A stretch of DNA of 64,000 nucleotides from Symbiodinium kawagutii (GCA_009767595.1 VSDK01011285.1:241542-305541); one strand, 5' to 3'; counted from the stretch's first letter, positions 20,240 through 31,862 are shown. Numbers and translations: made by a program. The notes: a model not told the origin generated them from the sequence alone.

Positions 20240-22250
20240 GGTACCCCCAATGCCTTCCAATTCATCATTCTTATCAACACATTGGTTTGGGAGGAAAATG
20301 CCAGGAATCCAATATAAATGATGGTCAATAGGCACTACGTTCCTGGATATTTTCCTGTAACCGATCCCATGAATTTAACTATCGATGCGCCGCTGCCCTG
20401 GTAAAGGCTTCGCCAACAATTCATAATCCACCGCTAAGATGATCGCCCAGCAGGATTGTTAGCTGTTGGCTATACGTATGTTTATACGTGAACATAGCAA
20501 TGGATCTTCTGCATTTTTGGAGGGTTGCGTAGTGGGAATGATAATTAATTGCTTAATCATGGTTCATCTACTTGTGCCTTGGTTGGTGGCTTCAAACATG
20601 TTTATTTTGATTGTCTGACTAATATTTGTGGGATAGCACAACTAGCCACCAATCATTGACGGTTTGTGAGCTGTCACCGCAACTTCTTCAATCTCAGCCG
20701 TTGCATCAGCTCCTTCCGCCTCCAGTCTTCCTGCGATGGCCTTGCCGTCAAGAAGGTGGGATCAAAACTCAATCGTTGTCCTCAAGGTTGGTGGAAAATG
20801 ATTGGTGGTGAATTGTAGTCAACATCAATGGGTGTTGATGATGGTTTGTGGTGGAATACGCATGAATATACTGGTTTGTAAAAGTCAATTGTTGATAGAG
20901 AGTAAGGGTGACAATGGTTCATGATGGTTGACAACCAGCAGATCATGATAAACGATCATGCGAGTAGGGAAACAGAGGGAAACCATCATTTTGGGGAGTA
21001 CCCCAGTTCGTAAACTCAACAATTTTTCATGAGGGGAAAAAAAGATGATTCTGAACTTCACCTAGATAGAAGAACACCGATTGCTGGCCCATTGCTGTGC
21101 TAAGTGGCTATAACAGCTGGCTTAGCTGTACCCATGATGGGAAGAACGCCAATCACTGGCCACTCGGGAATACGTTTCCATGCTTCAGGTGTTGCCTTGT
21201 GAGGATTTTAAAAAGAGTCATGCTGCCAATGCTGCCAGTGGTGTTGCTTAATTGCTGCTTGATTCTTGGCTACCCGCTGGTAGCTGTTGGATAGCTGGAA
21301 ACCCACCATCTTGTAGGAAGAAAGCCTTGGCAACATATATATATATAGAGAGAGAGAGATAGTGGATGTTCCATTGACTGGTTAATCTACCAGAGGGTAA
21401 TTGGTCATCGCTCCTTACTGATCAATGCTGTTGGTGTCATTTTGTGGAGTCGCCCCTGGCTGCCCTGGTGTGCGCACGAATTGCATCCCCAGAGTATTGT
21501 GATGAGTTTGAGCAACCACAATTTGGGGGGAGAGACCTCCCATCAACACTCCCAGGTAAGCAAGCATGAATGTTTTTGTTGTTCCATTGGTTTCTTTGTA
21601 TTGTGTGTAGGTGGACTAGCATCATCGATGATCGTCAAAGACACGAGCGTCTGCAGTGCGTTTCCTGGCTGAGTGGTGATCCTGGTTGGCCAAGATGAAC
21701 CACATATCATCACAACGTGAAGTTAGCAGTATGATGATTAGGTTGCGCTTTATCCTGCTGGCAAGGTACATGTATTTTTGATAGTGGTGTGTGGTTGATA
21801 TGGCTGTGGGTCAAAACCCCGTACCCCTGCTTCCCCTGTCATTAACCATTCTTTCCCTTGTTATTGTTGGTCACTATCCCCATTATTGGTTGGTTCATTC
21901 TCAACCACACATTCAGGCTGCATTCCCAGGGGTCCCAGGCATGGTCAGCGGGGTTGCCAATGATACCCAGCAGCGAGTTTGTTGAAGATGGCGGCTCTTT
22001 CCCACGTGTAAGGAGCAATCAGAAGAGCGCTACACCTGGTAGTTTTCCAGCAAATGGCATTGTTGTGGGTCAATAGAAATCAACCAGCAAATGGGGATAA
22101 TCACCAACAATAGTGGGACAACAATGGTTAATGATAGGGGAACCAGAGGTACAGGGTTTGACCATGTTTGTTGAAAAACATTTGGCCATTTGAGTTTCAC
22201 ATATTTTAGTGTTTCATATGTCCACTTTGCCTAGTGTTGTAACCACATAT
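20240..22250. other. Intron-like DNA with TIR elements
   Basis: Contains a family-4-like copy (20582-20665), a short TA/GA microsatellite (21337-21360) and a family-3 element (21797-21905). A small GC-richer patch at 20690-20760 has no decisive frame. Confidence 0.45.
21797..21905. mobile_element. MITE family 3 copy (reverse orientation)
   Basis: Starts ATATGGCTGTGGGTCAAAACC and contains GTTATTGTTGGTCACTATCCCC, which is the reverse complement of the copy at 23866-23980 (GGGGATAGTGACCAACAATAAC ... GGTTTTGACCCACAGCCAT). Confidence 0.7.
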
Positions 22251-22251
22251 C

Positions 22252-22441
22252 AAACCACTCTGCGGCCAACCACCGCGGTTGCGACTTTCAAGTCAGCCAG
22301 CACTTGGGTTTCCGCCAGGAAAGTGGTTGGACATTCCAGGGCAAGGCAGTGCCAGACTTCAAGGCGCAACCCACGGGCCACTGGGAAAGCAGACCTTTGT
22401 CCAGCTGATGCGCTATTGTTTGTGGCATTCTGAAAGCTCAT
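22252..22441. CDS. Coding-like island, strand undecided
   Basis: On + one frame reads NHRGCDFQVSQHLGFRQESG then WTFQGKAVPDFKAQPTGHWE. On - a frame reads SAFPVARGLRLEVWHCLALE and FLAETQVLADLKVATAVVG. Both are plausible, and GC is higher than the surroundings. It may be an exon or fragment. Confidence 0.3.
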
Positions 22442-22485
22442 GATATTTGACGGCCAATAAGCCTACTTGTAGCCAACAAACAATG

Positions 22486-22499
22486 AGATGACGATGACG

Positions 22500-22551
<52 letters not shown>

Positions 22552-22685
22552 CGATGACGATGACGATGATGATGATGATGACGATGATGATGATGATGAT
22601 GATGATGATGAGGATGATGACGACGATGACGATGATGACGATGATGACGATGATGACGATGGTGACAATGATGATGATAAACATC

Positions 22686-22735
<50 letters not shown>

Positions 22736-22845
22736 GTTTGTGGTGGTGATGATGATGACAATGCTGGTGGTGATGATTATTATTACAATGAGCTTGAAGA
22801 TGATGATGAGGAGGAGGAGGATGATATGGAGACAAGCGATGGGAT
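22486..22845. repeat. (GAT)n/(GAC)n trinucleotide tract
   Basis: About 100 GAT triplets with GAC, GAG and GGT variants, interrupted near 22676 and 22735. All three frames are open on both strands (poly-Asp, poly-Met, poly-His and poly-Ser readings), so none is evidence of a gene. Confidence 0.95.
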
Positions 22846-23738
22846 GATGATGATACCATGATGATGGCTACAAAGCTGTACCTGGCAAATTTGGCAATTG
22901 CAGTTTACATAACCACTGGCCGAACCGGTGGCTGACCTTTCTTGACACCAAGTAAGCGCTATCCCACAGGGACATACAGGGACCATCACCTTCCGCGCGA
23001 TTGACCCTTCTTCGCTATTGACAAAGAGTGTTGGATCAGGCCATCACAAATCGTTATTGCGCAGCATTCATTGTGTTTGCTAATTATCATGATTCATGAT
23101 TCACAATCCCTACTGTATGTGAAATAAGCGTTATCAACCATTATTTGTTCCTTAACAGGGGTGTATGCTACAGTGATTACCATTGACCCTTGTCTGTGAA
23201 TCAAGTAGTCATGTTTGCCTGGCGACTAACCATTACGCACTAAAACCTGTGATCAACATTAATTCACCACTTATACTGGTTGCGATGCCCGTTTCTCAGC
23301 CCAAACGAACTATTGATTACCATATACAACTATTTGCCATTGTTGGCCCTATTGTGAACCATTGGCCGTTGGTTGTCAAATACCATTGACCCATTGTCCG
23401 CCCTTGGCAACACACCTGTGTTGCCCATGATTTGCAAAAACTGAGCGTTATTTTTAGCAGCCAGTACTGTTGACCACTGACTCTTATTTACAATCATTAA
23501 CCAACATCAACCATCACTATATGGCCATTCTCAACCACTATCAACTACATCATGAAGTGTAACTATCCCCGATTTACCTACATCTAACAACCACGATTAT
23601 CAGTGATAAACCATCATTTACTAACCATTTACTACCCATTTACTGCCCATTTACCAGCGATTTACCAACGATTTACTGCCCATCATCAACCATCCTGGTA
23701 CTATCCATGGTCATCCGTCTGCCTTGGCACCAGGTGAG
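22846..23738. other. Intron-like DNA, C-rich repeat sense toward the right
   Basis: From about 23460 it is dense in AACCATCATTTACTAACC phrases up to the exon at 23739. No supported coding frame. Confidence 0.5.
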
Positions 23739-23784
23739 GCCTGCCACCAAGGAGGACATGAACAACAACGTGGCCTACACCCAG
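23739..23784 (+). CDS. Short GC-rich exon
   Basis: With acceptor GGTGAG|G the frame reads PATKEDMNNNVAYTQ to a canonical ACCCAG|GTGCGC donor. An alternative acceptor (ACCAG, 23733) adds VR. Start phase 2 fits the 17625 donor and end phase 0 fits the exon at 33513. GC-rich sequence continues to about 23850 in other frames. No family is recognised. Confidence 0.5.
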
Positions 23785-23865
23785 GTGCGCAGCTGGTCGA
23801 GCAGCTGCCCCTGGCGACCCGGCCACACGACCAGACAGATACGACGGAGATGGGTTGGCATGTGA

Positions 23866-23980
23866 CCATGGGTCAAGCAGTTCACCAACCAATTTCATGG
23901 GGATAGTGACCAACAATAACAAGGGAAAGAATGGTTAATGATAGGGGAAGCAGGGGTATGGGGTTTTGACCCACAGCCAT
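23866..23980. mobile_element. MITE family 3 copy
   Basis: Left TGACCATGGGTCAAGCAG and right GGGTTTTGACCCACAGCCAT are inverted repeats. The interior GGGGATAGTGACCAACAATAAC is shared with 21797, 53178 and 5290. Confidence 0.7.
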
Positions 23981-24974
23981 GTCTGTGTGTGTGTTTTGTT
24001 TTTTTTGCATCTTTATTGGTGAAGATCCACTGGAGATGTTTTGATACTAATTTTTTTTGGGTTAAGATCCACTTGTTTGATATATCCAAACACTGTTGTG
24101 CATCTTCATTAGTGATGTTTTGACAGTTTTGAGCAGTTTTCACTGATCGATTCACAAGAAGGAAGGATGATCCCTATGTGATCGACTAAATGGATACTGA
24201 TACTGATGTCAAAGTATAGACCCCATGGTGGCGAATTATGATAGTTGATGACTTAGGCAAGCGATGGTGAATCTTGGTGCATAGTGGTCGGTGGTGACGG
24301 TTAATCCAGGTCAAAGCTGCTCCATGAGGGTTAGTGATGACGTTTGATGGTAGTTGATGGTCGTTGATGACGATTGACGGTACGAGTGGCTCAGGAGTAT
24401 CATGGTTGGGGATAGTGGTAGTTCATGACAGTTGCAGGCCCCCGGGTGGGGATGGTCAAAACTAGTTCGTCACAGCCATTCATGGTCAACCAGGATCAAC
24501 AAATGCCATTTCTGATGAACCCACCTGCTCGTGAGTTTTTTCACGATGAAACTACACGGTGGGAAAACACAACAATTGGATCAGAGTCAGCGATGGCTTC
24601 TGACTGATCGCTCTGGTTTAATCCGTCCATTCTTGTACGAGATCAACTAGCGTCCAGTACCATTGACCTTCATGAACCATCATCAACCATCATTCACCCA
24701 CCACTAGTCAACGTTATTCGTTATCAACCAGTATTAGACATCATTCGCCATCAATTACCCATCAAAGAACTATCACCGACTAATATTGGGAACCAGATGG
24801 TTAATACTTTCTCATCCATCAATTAACGCCTGTAAACTACAAACATCGTTATTTTTATGATTTGGTATCCATCATTTACCTGGCAACCATCATACGCGAA
24901 TTAAGGCCAATGATAACCATAGCGAATGATGGTTACCACGACATGGTTCTCTCTGCTTCCGAGCTGGTCACCAG
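23981..24974. other. Intron-like DNA
   Basis: Contains a direct duplication of AGATCCACT with T-rich context (24015-24080), GGTAGTTGATGGTCGTTGATG repeats (24340-24390, G-rich sense) and CATCAACCATCATTCACCC repeats (24670-24740, C-rich sense). No supported gene. Confidence 0.5.
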
Positions 24975-25110
24975 GCTAGCCTTGATAATCTCGTGGAGCA
25001 AGAGATGGCCAAGATGGAACGACAAGCCTCGGTGGAAACGTCCCTTGGCGCGGTCAGATCAACTGATTTGGGTTCCAGCCACAGACCTCCGGCAAACCAT
25101 GGAGCCGGAA
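24975..25110 (+). CDS. Candidate exon, coiled-coil-like
   Basis: After GGTCACCAG the frame reads ASLDNLVEQEMAKMERQASV then ETSLGAVRSTDLGSSHRPP and ANHGAG. The first half is charged and probably helical. Another frame is open but less protein-like. No family is recognised. Confidence 0.45.
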
Positions 25111-25154
25111 TGGCACTATTCATCTGGGTTACATTTGTCCACAGATCACAGAAC

Positions 25155-25450
25155 ATTCGATTTTTAGTGTTGTTGGGATGGATTGACCATATAGCGCCAC
25201 TAGTTTAGGTACTGTTTAGCGATGTACAAGCAATGATGGTGATTGAATTGTGGATGGCTGTGGGTCAATGGCCCCATCCCCCAAATGAAGGTATTTGTTG
25301 GTTGGTTGGCATTGACGCATCAGCATATTGGTGCTATGTAGCTGGATTACAGTCATCCACAGCTTCTGCTTGGCGTTTAGTGTTTTAGGACTAGATTGAT
25401 GAACAGCAGGGATATCCACTAAAGTTTTAGCAAGCTGTAAGCCACTAAGA
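25155..25450. mobile_element. Composite of MITE family 1 and family 3 pieces
   Basis: Contains the family-1 phrase TTTTTAGTGTTGTTGGGATGGATTGA at left, GGATGGCTGTGGGTCAATGG (family-3 end) in the middle and TTTTAGCAAGCTGTAAGCCACTAAG (family-1 right end) at right. It looks like another nested insertion, more eroded than 17210-17517. Confidence 0.45.
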
Positions 25451-26339
25451 TAGTGAGGACACTAATCATGAATGATGTGTCAATCATCATGGATGAACGG
25501 GTAAATGATTTGATAATTGTCACTCATCGTATAGTGAATAATTAATGGGTTGATAGTAATGAACAATGCGTCTACAATGGGTTAGAATCCTCAACGATTG
25601 CTTTCCAATGGTTCCGACTGTGTCCTATCGGTTCATATGTCTTTCGGATTTTAATGGTTCAAACATGAATAGTGAATGAATAGTTGATGAACAATACATG
25701 CCACAATGATATAACATTGATTGTTTATCAATCGTGGATGAACATCAAAGGAATAGTGTTCTTCATAGCCATGCCTGAGATTCGCAACCATTGAACATTA
25801 AGTAACCATTGACCGAAGCATTGGAGATCTTCACGTGTTGTAATCTTGCAAATCGAGAGGCTTCGGATTGCGCAAGTGCTTGGACATGGGTTTGGTAACA
25901 AGCACAAAAAATGGTAAAATCATTCATGGTTTTGTACAAGGCCAGCTTGCAGCGCGTATCTGAAGACCAAACTTGCTCTTTGATTTCTGGCTACATCATT
26001 GTGGACCTGTTTAGAGACGATTCCGTCCATTTCTGTACGTTTTGCTTGGGGTAAGCAATGCTTCAACCTCCTTGTGGGTCGGCACAGTGCCTAATCTACG
26101 ATTAGACCGCGGTTCTTGAGCATTAATGTGCCTTTCGTCTTTGAAGTGCTTGATGGCAATTATTGTGGTGTTTCTAACTCTGGGAACCATCAATCGAGGC
26201 GTCAAATAAGTTTTCATTCAAACCAAAGAGACTCCTCTGTTGAAGCTAAACATGACTGCAGACTAAGCAAGCTGCAGTTCTTTCTGCGAACATATGTGTG
26301 GATTCTCTTCTAAAGTTGTTCAGATCTCAACTATTTCTA
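25451..26339. other. Non-coding DNA
   Basis: GAATGATG/GAATAGTGAATG phrases early, then mixed sequence. No supported coding frame. Confidence 0.4.
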
Positions 26340-26710
26340 AGTTCGGACTGAATTTTCTTCGAGCTGATACAAGTGCTGTAGCTCTTTGTCTGGTGCGATT
26401 CTGCATTGCAAAACACTTGTTTGCACTTTAGTCTCCCCTGGGAGCTGCCCAGCATCAAAAAGAAGGTGCAGGGAACGAATCAGAGGTTTCCTGAGGCGGC
26501 CCATGAACCCAGAAGCACATGCCCGTTGGGTGCAGCTCGGTCTCAAAGCACCCCATGGCAGTGGGTCATGATGCTTGAGCTCTGCATGGTTGCTTTCCTG
26601 GCGCCCACGGCTGCGCTTCGCCCAATACCCTCCATCACCATCTATGCTGTGGGTGTTCTTTCTCCATCCTGGAGCAACTTTGACATCCAACCTGCTTCGG
26701 CTTTATGGTG
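26340..26710. CDS. Coding-like fragment, strand undecided
   Basis: The reverse strand is open for 117 codons (26690 to 26337). The + strand has KKKVQGTNQRFPEAAHEPRS then PLGAARSQSTPW and MVAFLAPTAALRPIPSITIY to a stop. GC is about 52%. No family is recognised on either strand; I slightly favour +. Confidence 0.3.
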
Positions 26711-27188
26711 ATGCTTTAGATGTGATCTAAGACGCTTTAGATGCGATCGAAGACGGTGCAAGGCATGATAGAGTCCGACGCCGAGAGGAGTGGTGTTAGG
26801 CTCGAGGCAAGGGTGCAGGCAATGGAGGCAAAGTGAACTCTGGCGGCAATCCTTTTCGAGGCAGGGAAGCCAAATGCACCCTATACTCAATAATTGCTGG
26901 TTTTCAGATGGTAATAGAATGGTGATGTCCGCCAACTAGTAATGATCATTAGCAACCATTATAACCATCACTTACCGTTATGATTCACTATAGCTTTCAT
27001 AAGTTAAAACATTAAAACCATCACTTACCATTACAACCATACTCATAACCAACATTATAACCATCATTACAACCATTATAGATATTCATAGTATGATTAT
27101 AACCGTTATCATAACCATTATTATTACCATTATTATAGCCATTATCATTCGCCATAGATATTTATTCATAATAGCTCAGTTCATTCAG
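26711..27188. repeat. Intron-type repeat DNA, C-rich sense
   Basis: 26935-27160 is a run of ACCATTATAACCATCACTTACC phrases leading into the exon at 27189. 26711-26935 is mixed. Confidence 0.6.
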
Positions 27189-27316
27189 CCGCTTGGCAGC
27201 GAAGCTGACGCTTCCCCCTCAAGGTTCCGAGGAACCATGGAAGACGACAACGAGGTCACGATACAAGCCGTGGTAGCAGTGGGTGATGCCATGGGAGACG
27301 CAGGGATGACAAGAGC
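27189..27316 (+). CDS. Candidate exon, unknown protein
   Basis: After CATTCAG the phase-0 frame reads PLGSEADASPSRFRGTMEDD then NEVTIQAVVAVGDAMGDAGM and TRA, ending at a possible AGCT|GTGCAG donor. It is acidic with a hydrophobic centre. No family is recognised. Confidence 0.5.
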
Positions 27317-27355
27317 TGTGCAGTTCATATGCTTAGTAATGTCTAATAGTGATGG

Positions 27356-27646
27356 TTAACAGACGGTTGATAACAGTGATGGTGAATAGATGGTTAAGAG
27401 TTCCATTATATGGCCAAAAAATAATGTTTGATTGATGGCAAATTTTGGCTGCAACAAGTTGTAACCTCGTTTTCCATTCCACTTAAGCATAGGTTTCAGC
27501 ATAGCTAGCCATTGAAAATCCCATGGTTTCCTTATAAAACCGTACGGAGGACGACCATCCGTTTGCATTCGGAATCCGCTCAGCTCGCTTCTAAGATCCC
27601 GGGCGAATGCAGCCGGGGCGATTGACCAATGGTTGGTAGTGCCCAA
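27356..27646 (-). CDS. Reverse-strand ORF, coding-like
   Basis: The reverse frame reads PAAFARDLRSELSGFRMQTD, GRPPYGFIRKPWDFQWLAML and KWNGKRGYNLLQPKFAINQT. Aromatic-rich and protein-like, it is one of few - strand candidates. It may be a transposon or expressed-repeat fragment. No family is recognised. Confidence 0.35.
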   Translation of the reverse strand: MGTTNHWSIAPAAFARDLRSELSGFRMQTDGRPPYGFIRKPWDFQWLAMLKPMLKWNGKRGYNLLQPKFAINQTLFFGHIMELLTIYSPSLLSTVC

Positions 27647-27739
27647 TGGTTTGTTAGTGGATAGTCAGTTGTTTTCATGACGTTGGATATTTCATTTATA
27701 GTCAGTCTGATAGTCTTTTGATAGTTGGAATGACATCTG

Positions 27740-28090
27740 GATAGTTATACTAGTGGCAGATGACATGAGACCAAGTGGTACTTTTTTTGAACAGGGTTTG
27801 GGCACATGACATCAGACCAAGTGAACATACCTGGAAATTGGACACATGACATGAGTCCAGGTGCACCAATATGTGCAAAATTACGGTTGCCAGGATTTCC
27901 CTGGATAACCTCGTGAATTTAGGCATAATAGCACAGCATTGGAATCAACAATTCCCCCCTCATATGCTTGGTGGACTTGTGACCTCAAGAAAAGGATCTT
28001 GAGCATAGCAAATCATCCTAATCGAGCACATGACATGAGAAGAACTAGTTTCCACGCCATTCTTTTCTTCAACACATGACATGGGGATAA
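27740..28090. repeat. Dispersed ACATGACATGAGAC repeat
   Basis: The phrase (C)ACATGACATGAGACCAAGTG recurs with variants at about 27751, 27793, 27842, 28029 and 28074. Spacing is irregular (40-190 bp). It is confined to this stretch and unlike the intron repeat. Confidence 0.7.
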
Positions 28091-28569
28091 ATGATCTGGG
28101 GGGCATGTCCCACAATTCCCGGGTCATCTGAGACCAGTATAATTGATAGTGATTTTATACGGTCCAATGCTCAATTGATAGTTCATGAGGGTTTATTTGG
28201 AAGCACCAAAAATTGAGAATGTGAATGTTGACTGATATTCGTTAGTGAGAGTTGATATTGGCAATGACCAAGGCTTAACCGTGTTGAATAGTCAACCATC
28301 ACCATATTGTTTGTTCATCAAACATAGATTCAGTAGCAATCCAACCGCGTTAGCTTGTAGACCTTACCTAAGCAAATTGTGCTTGTTGGGTCTTTTCAGC
28401 ACGATCAGCACCAAAATGACAGCTGATCATCACCAACCACCATTCTTGTGGACCCTTTGTCATGGTTCAACAATGCCCATTTACTAATGGCTATTATGAT
28501 GAAGCCTCGGGGAGAATGACCTGAAGCAGTATGGCAAGTGTTGACCATGGTTCATATTGCTCCATGAAT

Positions 28570-28916
28570 GGTCCCTAAACCATTCCCGAAAAGACGAGTA
28601 CAGTTCGGAAGCCATCAATTTTCGGGGCATGGCACCGACACCCACAGACCTGTGATGTCTTATGAGGCTTCATTAGTTCTTGGCTACGCCCCAACGTTTG
28701 ATATCATTGGTTGGTTCCGCCTCAAGCCATGCTCCAAGAAAAGCATTGCACCTGCTGCAGCGCTCGACTGCTTCGGTTTCGGCTCGACAGCGGCACGTGA
28801 AAGTATTCCAAGGTCACAAAACATTTGAATTGTGCACTTCAAGAATTGAGGTTGCAACATTTCACTCCAACATTCAAAAACAGAACATGTCTAGAGAGGT
28901 ACCAAAGCTGACATGA
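28570..28916 (+). CDS. Coding-like fragment
   Basis: In the first part one frame reads KRRVQFGSHQFSGHGTDTHR. From 28680 another reads HAPRKALHLLQRSTASVSAR, QRHVKVFQGHKTFELCTSRI and EVATFHSNIQKQNMSREV to a TGA at 28914. The frame change suggests a decayed gene or two exons. No family is recognised. Confidence 0.35.
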
Positions 28917-29267
28917 TTGCTTCTATACTTCAGACACTTCAGCACCCAATTCACCAGTAAGACATGTGGACCGTCTCCCCAATCACGAGCAGCTCAGGAT
29001 CATTAGTCGATGTTCATTGATTAACAGTAGGGATGTAGCCAACGAAGCAGGAGACGCAGTTCACCTCACACCACATAGAACCTCAGGAATAAGGTACAGG
29101 CTATTTACTGCTTTGGGATATAACCGGTTAACCATACCAGCAATCACTACGCAAGAGTCACAACATGTCACAACATTTCACAATTATTAGCCATGATCAA
29201 CCATTGTTGACCATCATCATTCAATTAAGGATTTAATGTTGAACCCGGTTAGCAACAGGTCACCCAG

Positions 29268-29350
29268 GATCGACAAAACTTGCAGCTACCATGGATATCA
29301 AGGCAGGGTCAAGCTGCCTGACAGGATGCATCAGCCAATTTACCAACCAA
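29268..29350 (+). CDS. Candidate exon with canonical donor
   Basis: An 83-nt segment between CACCCAG and CCAACCAA|GTAAGCGA, the latter a textbook GT donor. The frame reads STKLAATMDIKAGSSCLTGC then ISQFTNQ. Cys-containing, no family recognised. Confidence 0.5.
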
Positions 29351-30129
29351 GTAAGCGACTGCCACAAATTGTAGGGTCTTCTGTGTGACCCTACCTGAGG
29401 TTGGAGAGCTAAGAATACAGATGAAGAAGAATGATCCTAAAGATCGTTAGGGATGATGCAATGATCAACAGTAACTCCCGGATGATACTGAGGAACGATG
29501 GTCCGTCATGGTTGCTCCCTGCCATTTCGCTACAGAAGCAACAGCCGCCATGAACAGAATTGGATAGCCGCGATTTCCTCATTCGAAAGATTGTAAAAAT
29601 GTACACAGAAGGTTTCCAATACAGATCACCAAGCAGCCATTTTTCATGATAGTTGAATATATCAATTGAAGATCATAATGTGGTGCTAGATAGATGATCT
29701 GTTATGATGTTCGGGTAATAACTATGGAAAACCAACTGCTATAGACGCTGAGGCTGATAACAAATGTCGTCAGTTCTCATCGTAGACGCTTCTGGATTGT
29801 CTCTGGTTATCGTCTCTATTTATCCCATATTTTCTTTGACTGATGATCACAACTGAAAAATGGCTGAGTATCATCAGCTATCACTTGCAATTATGATGTT
29901 CTGGGATTATCCAATGAAAGCCATGAATGAACTTATTATCATCCCCTATGCTTCCAGTCACCGTGAAATAGCAGGTAACCAACTGATTTCTACCTGCTGT
30001 TGTAACTAGGGTTGCTTGCCTACCTACAATGATATGTCTGAATCGTCCTACTTATAACCTTCAGCTACTTAACTGGCTACCTATTTGTAACCACCCGGGT
30101 TACCTACCCTTCTATACTGATGACTGCAG
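29351..30129. other. Non-coding DNA
   Basis: Mixed AT-rich sequence. A 65-codon reverse ORF (29606-29409) is not convincing. Confidence 0.4.
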
Positions 30130-30273
30130 GCATACGGACACCTCCGAATCGACCAATGCATCACAGCCGCGATAGGTCTTGGAAGTGGAAGATCAGCCGG
30201 TGACTTGCCGAGTATTGGAGCGGAGAGTCACTGCGTTGATCAAGCAGAGTACTCGCTGATTGGATCTGAGTGG
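30130..30273 (+). CDS. Candidate exon, unknown protein
   Basis: After TGACTGCAG the phase-0 frame reads AYGHLRIDQCITAAIGLGSG, RSAGDLPSIGAESHC and VDQAEYSLIGSEW. It is well balanced and protein-like. The AYGHL start is shared with the exon at 9896. The 3' border is not clear. Confidence 0.5.
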
Positions 30274-31290
30274 CTTAATAAGATATCATTTATTGTTATG
30301 ATTAATTAGTTGTACTAGAAATGATTGGTGATTAATAGCACTTTATTTATTGTTGTCGTTAATTTATTAGAAAAATGTTTGGTTCATACCGATTACAGTA
30401 TGGAAACAGATCATTTATTGTTAATGGATACCAACACGCAGGAATGATAGTATCAACTTGCCGGAATGTTTGCATCAACTACCATTGGCATGATTGTTGA
30501 CAGGAACATTGTTTGGCAAACAATTGTTGATCCTGGTGTTTATTTTTGTTGACCCTGATAGCGTTCAGGATGGTCCGAAATTGCTAATGAACGGGTTACA
30601 TGATGGTTAACAATGGTCAGCAGTGGATTCTTGTCAATTTGGTGGTTGCAGATGATTCATGATTTTGAAGCATACCTAGGGATGATGGCTTCTACTTGAC
30701 AATCAGTTTTTGGGGATGTGGCACCTAACCACCAACCAGAGATATACTTGTTGTTCAAAATCTGTACCATCTCTATTTTACAGAGAATGTATTTCCCAGC
30801 AAGCCATGATAGAGACCATTAACAACTGTTCTCATGATCTTTAGGACGCTTAGATATGGTTAGGGATGATCTACAGCTATGGTTATTTCCAGCCATTTGC
30901 CATTTGCTTAGAAGCTCAGCATTTGGGGGGAAACGGTGTGGTTTCCATGAACAGCCGTTAAAAGTCCACAAGTTTCAGGAGGAGAACGACAAAGAGGAGC
31001 CACAATACATAGAAAGGATAGCTGTCTTGTATTCATTGTTTGTCTGAAAGTGGATAGTTCACCCATAGATGATTCTGAAATCAGTCGCTATTGTGTTATC
31101 AATTATGTGATGAACTTCCCTCCTACAAGCGTTACGAACCATCGAAAAAAACGCTAAAATTATTAGTCACCCAACATGATTGCACGAGTATGTGGCTATT
31201 GATTAATACTTGTTGGTCAATAGAGGATATAGATACAATCGACTATGAACTAGTGACAAACTATCAATAGTCATACAATCATACAACTAC
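30274..31290. other. Mostly non-coding DNA
   Basis: A 63-codon + ORF (30856-31047) ends KVHKFQEENDKEEPQYIERI and may hold a small exon after TTTCAG (30978). Otherwise nothing is recognised. Confidence 0.35.
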
Positions 31291-31388
31291 ACTCTGGCAA
31301 ACCAACCTGGAAGTTGAAAATCCGCCTTTCTTGCTGGATTTATCTATAACCATGTTGATGTGTAGCTTCCAAGTTTGTTTGCCAGAGT
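31291..31388. mobile_element. MITE family 5 copy 1
   Basis: 98 bp with ACTCTGGCAAAC at left and GTTTGCCAGAGT at right as perfect 12-bp inverted repeats. Pairing continues imperfectly through the CCTGGAAGTT/AGCTTCCAAG arms. A second copy lies at 53673-53770. Confidence 0.85.
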
Positions 31389-31730
31389 CCAACATTGTGT
31401 CAACTATTCTCGATAGTCATGCAACCGCTCTAGTCAACTATGAATTAGGAATCAACTAATTATTAACAATAGTTGATTACACCACCATTAGTATTTCTGA
31501 ACAAGTTCTCATTGTATTTGCCAACTAGTATTTTCCCTTTTCCCAAAATAGTGTGTTGCTTGGCGAATGTTTTTCGTAGGGATTGCAACCACCAACCAGT
31601 AATGATCATTGCCATTAACCATTATATTTACCATTGTTAACCACCAATAAACCATGGTGGTTCAACCACCACCCCGTTGTGAACCATTCTGACTCCAGCT
31701 TAAGTAGTCATGAACCACTATCAAACCCCA

Positions 31731-31847
31731 GGGCTCCGCCGTGATCCGGTAAGGCTCACACGTTTCTGTCGATCCGGTATGGCGAGACGCGGAAGCAGGA
31801 GCGTTTGCGACCGTATGGCAGTGGAAGATTCGATGAGGATTGGGTAA
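31731..31847 (+). CDS. Candidate exon or coding relic
   Basis: The + frame reads LRRDPVRLTRFCRSGMARRG then SRSVCDRMAVEDSMRIG to a TAA. The reverse strand is also open. A family-1 MITE lies just 15 bp further on. No family is recognised. Confidence 0.35.
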   Translation, partial: GLRRDPVRLTRFCRSGMARRGSRSVCDRMAVEDSMRIG

Positions 31848-31862
31848 TTTAATGATTGGTGA

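Noticed and set aside
22413..22859. Poly-Ser, poly-Asp, poly-Met and poly-His ORFs
   Set aside because: All frames of a GAT repeat are open on both strands.
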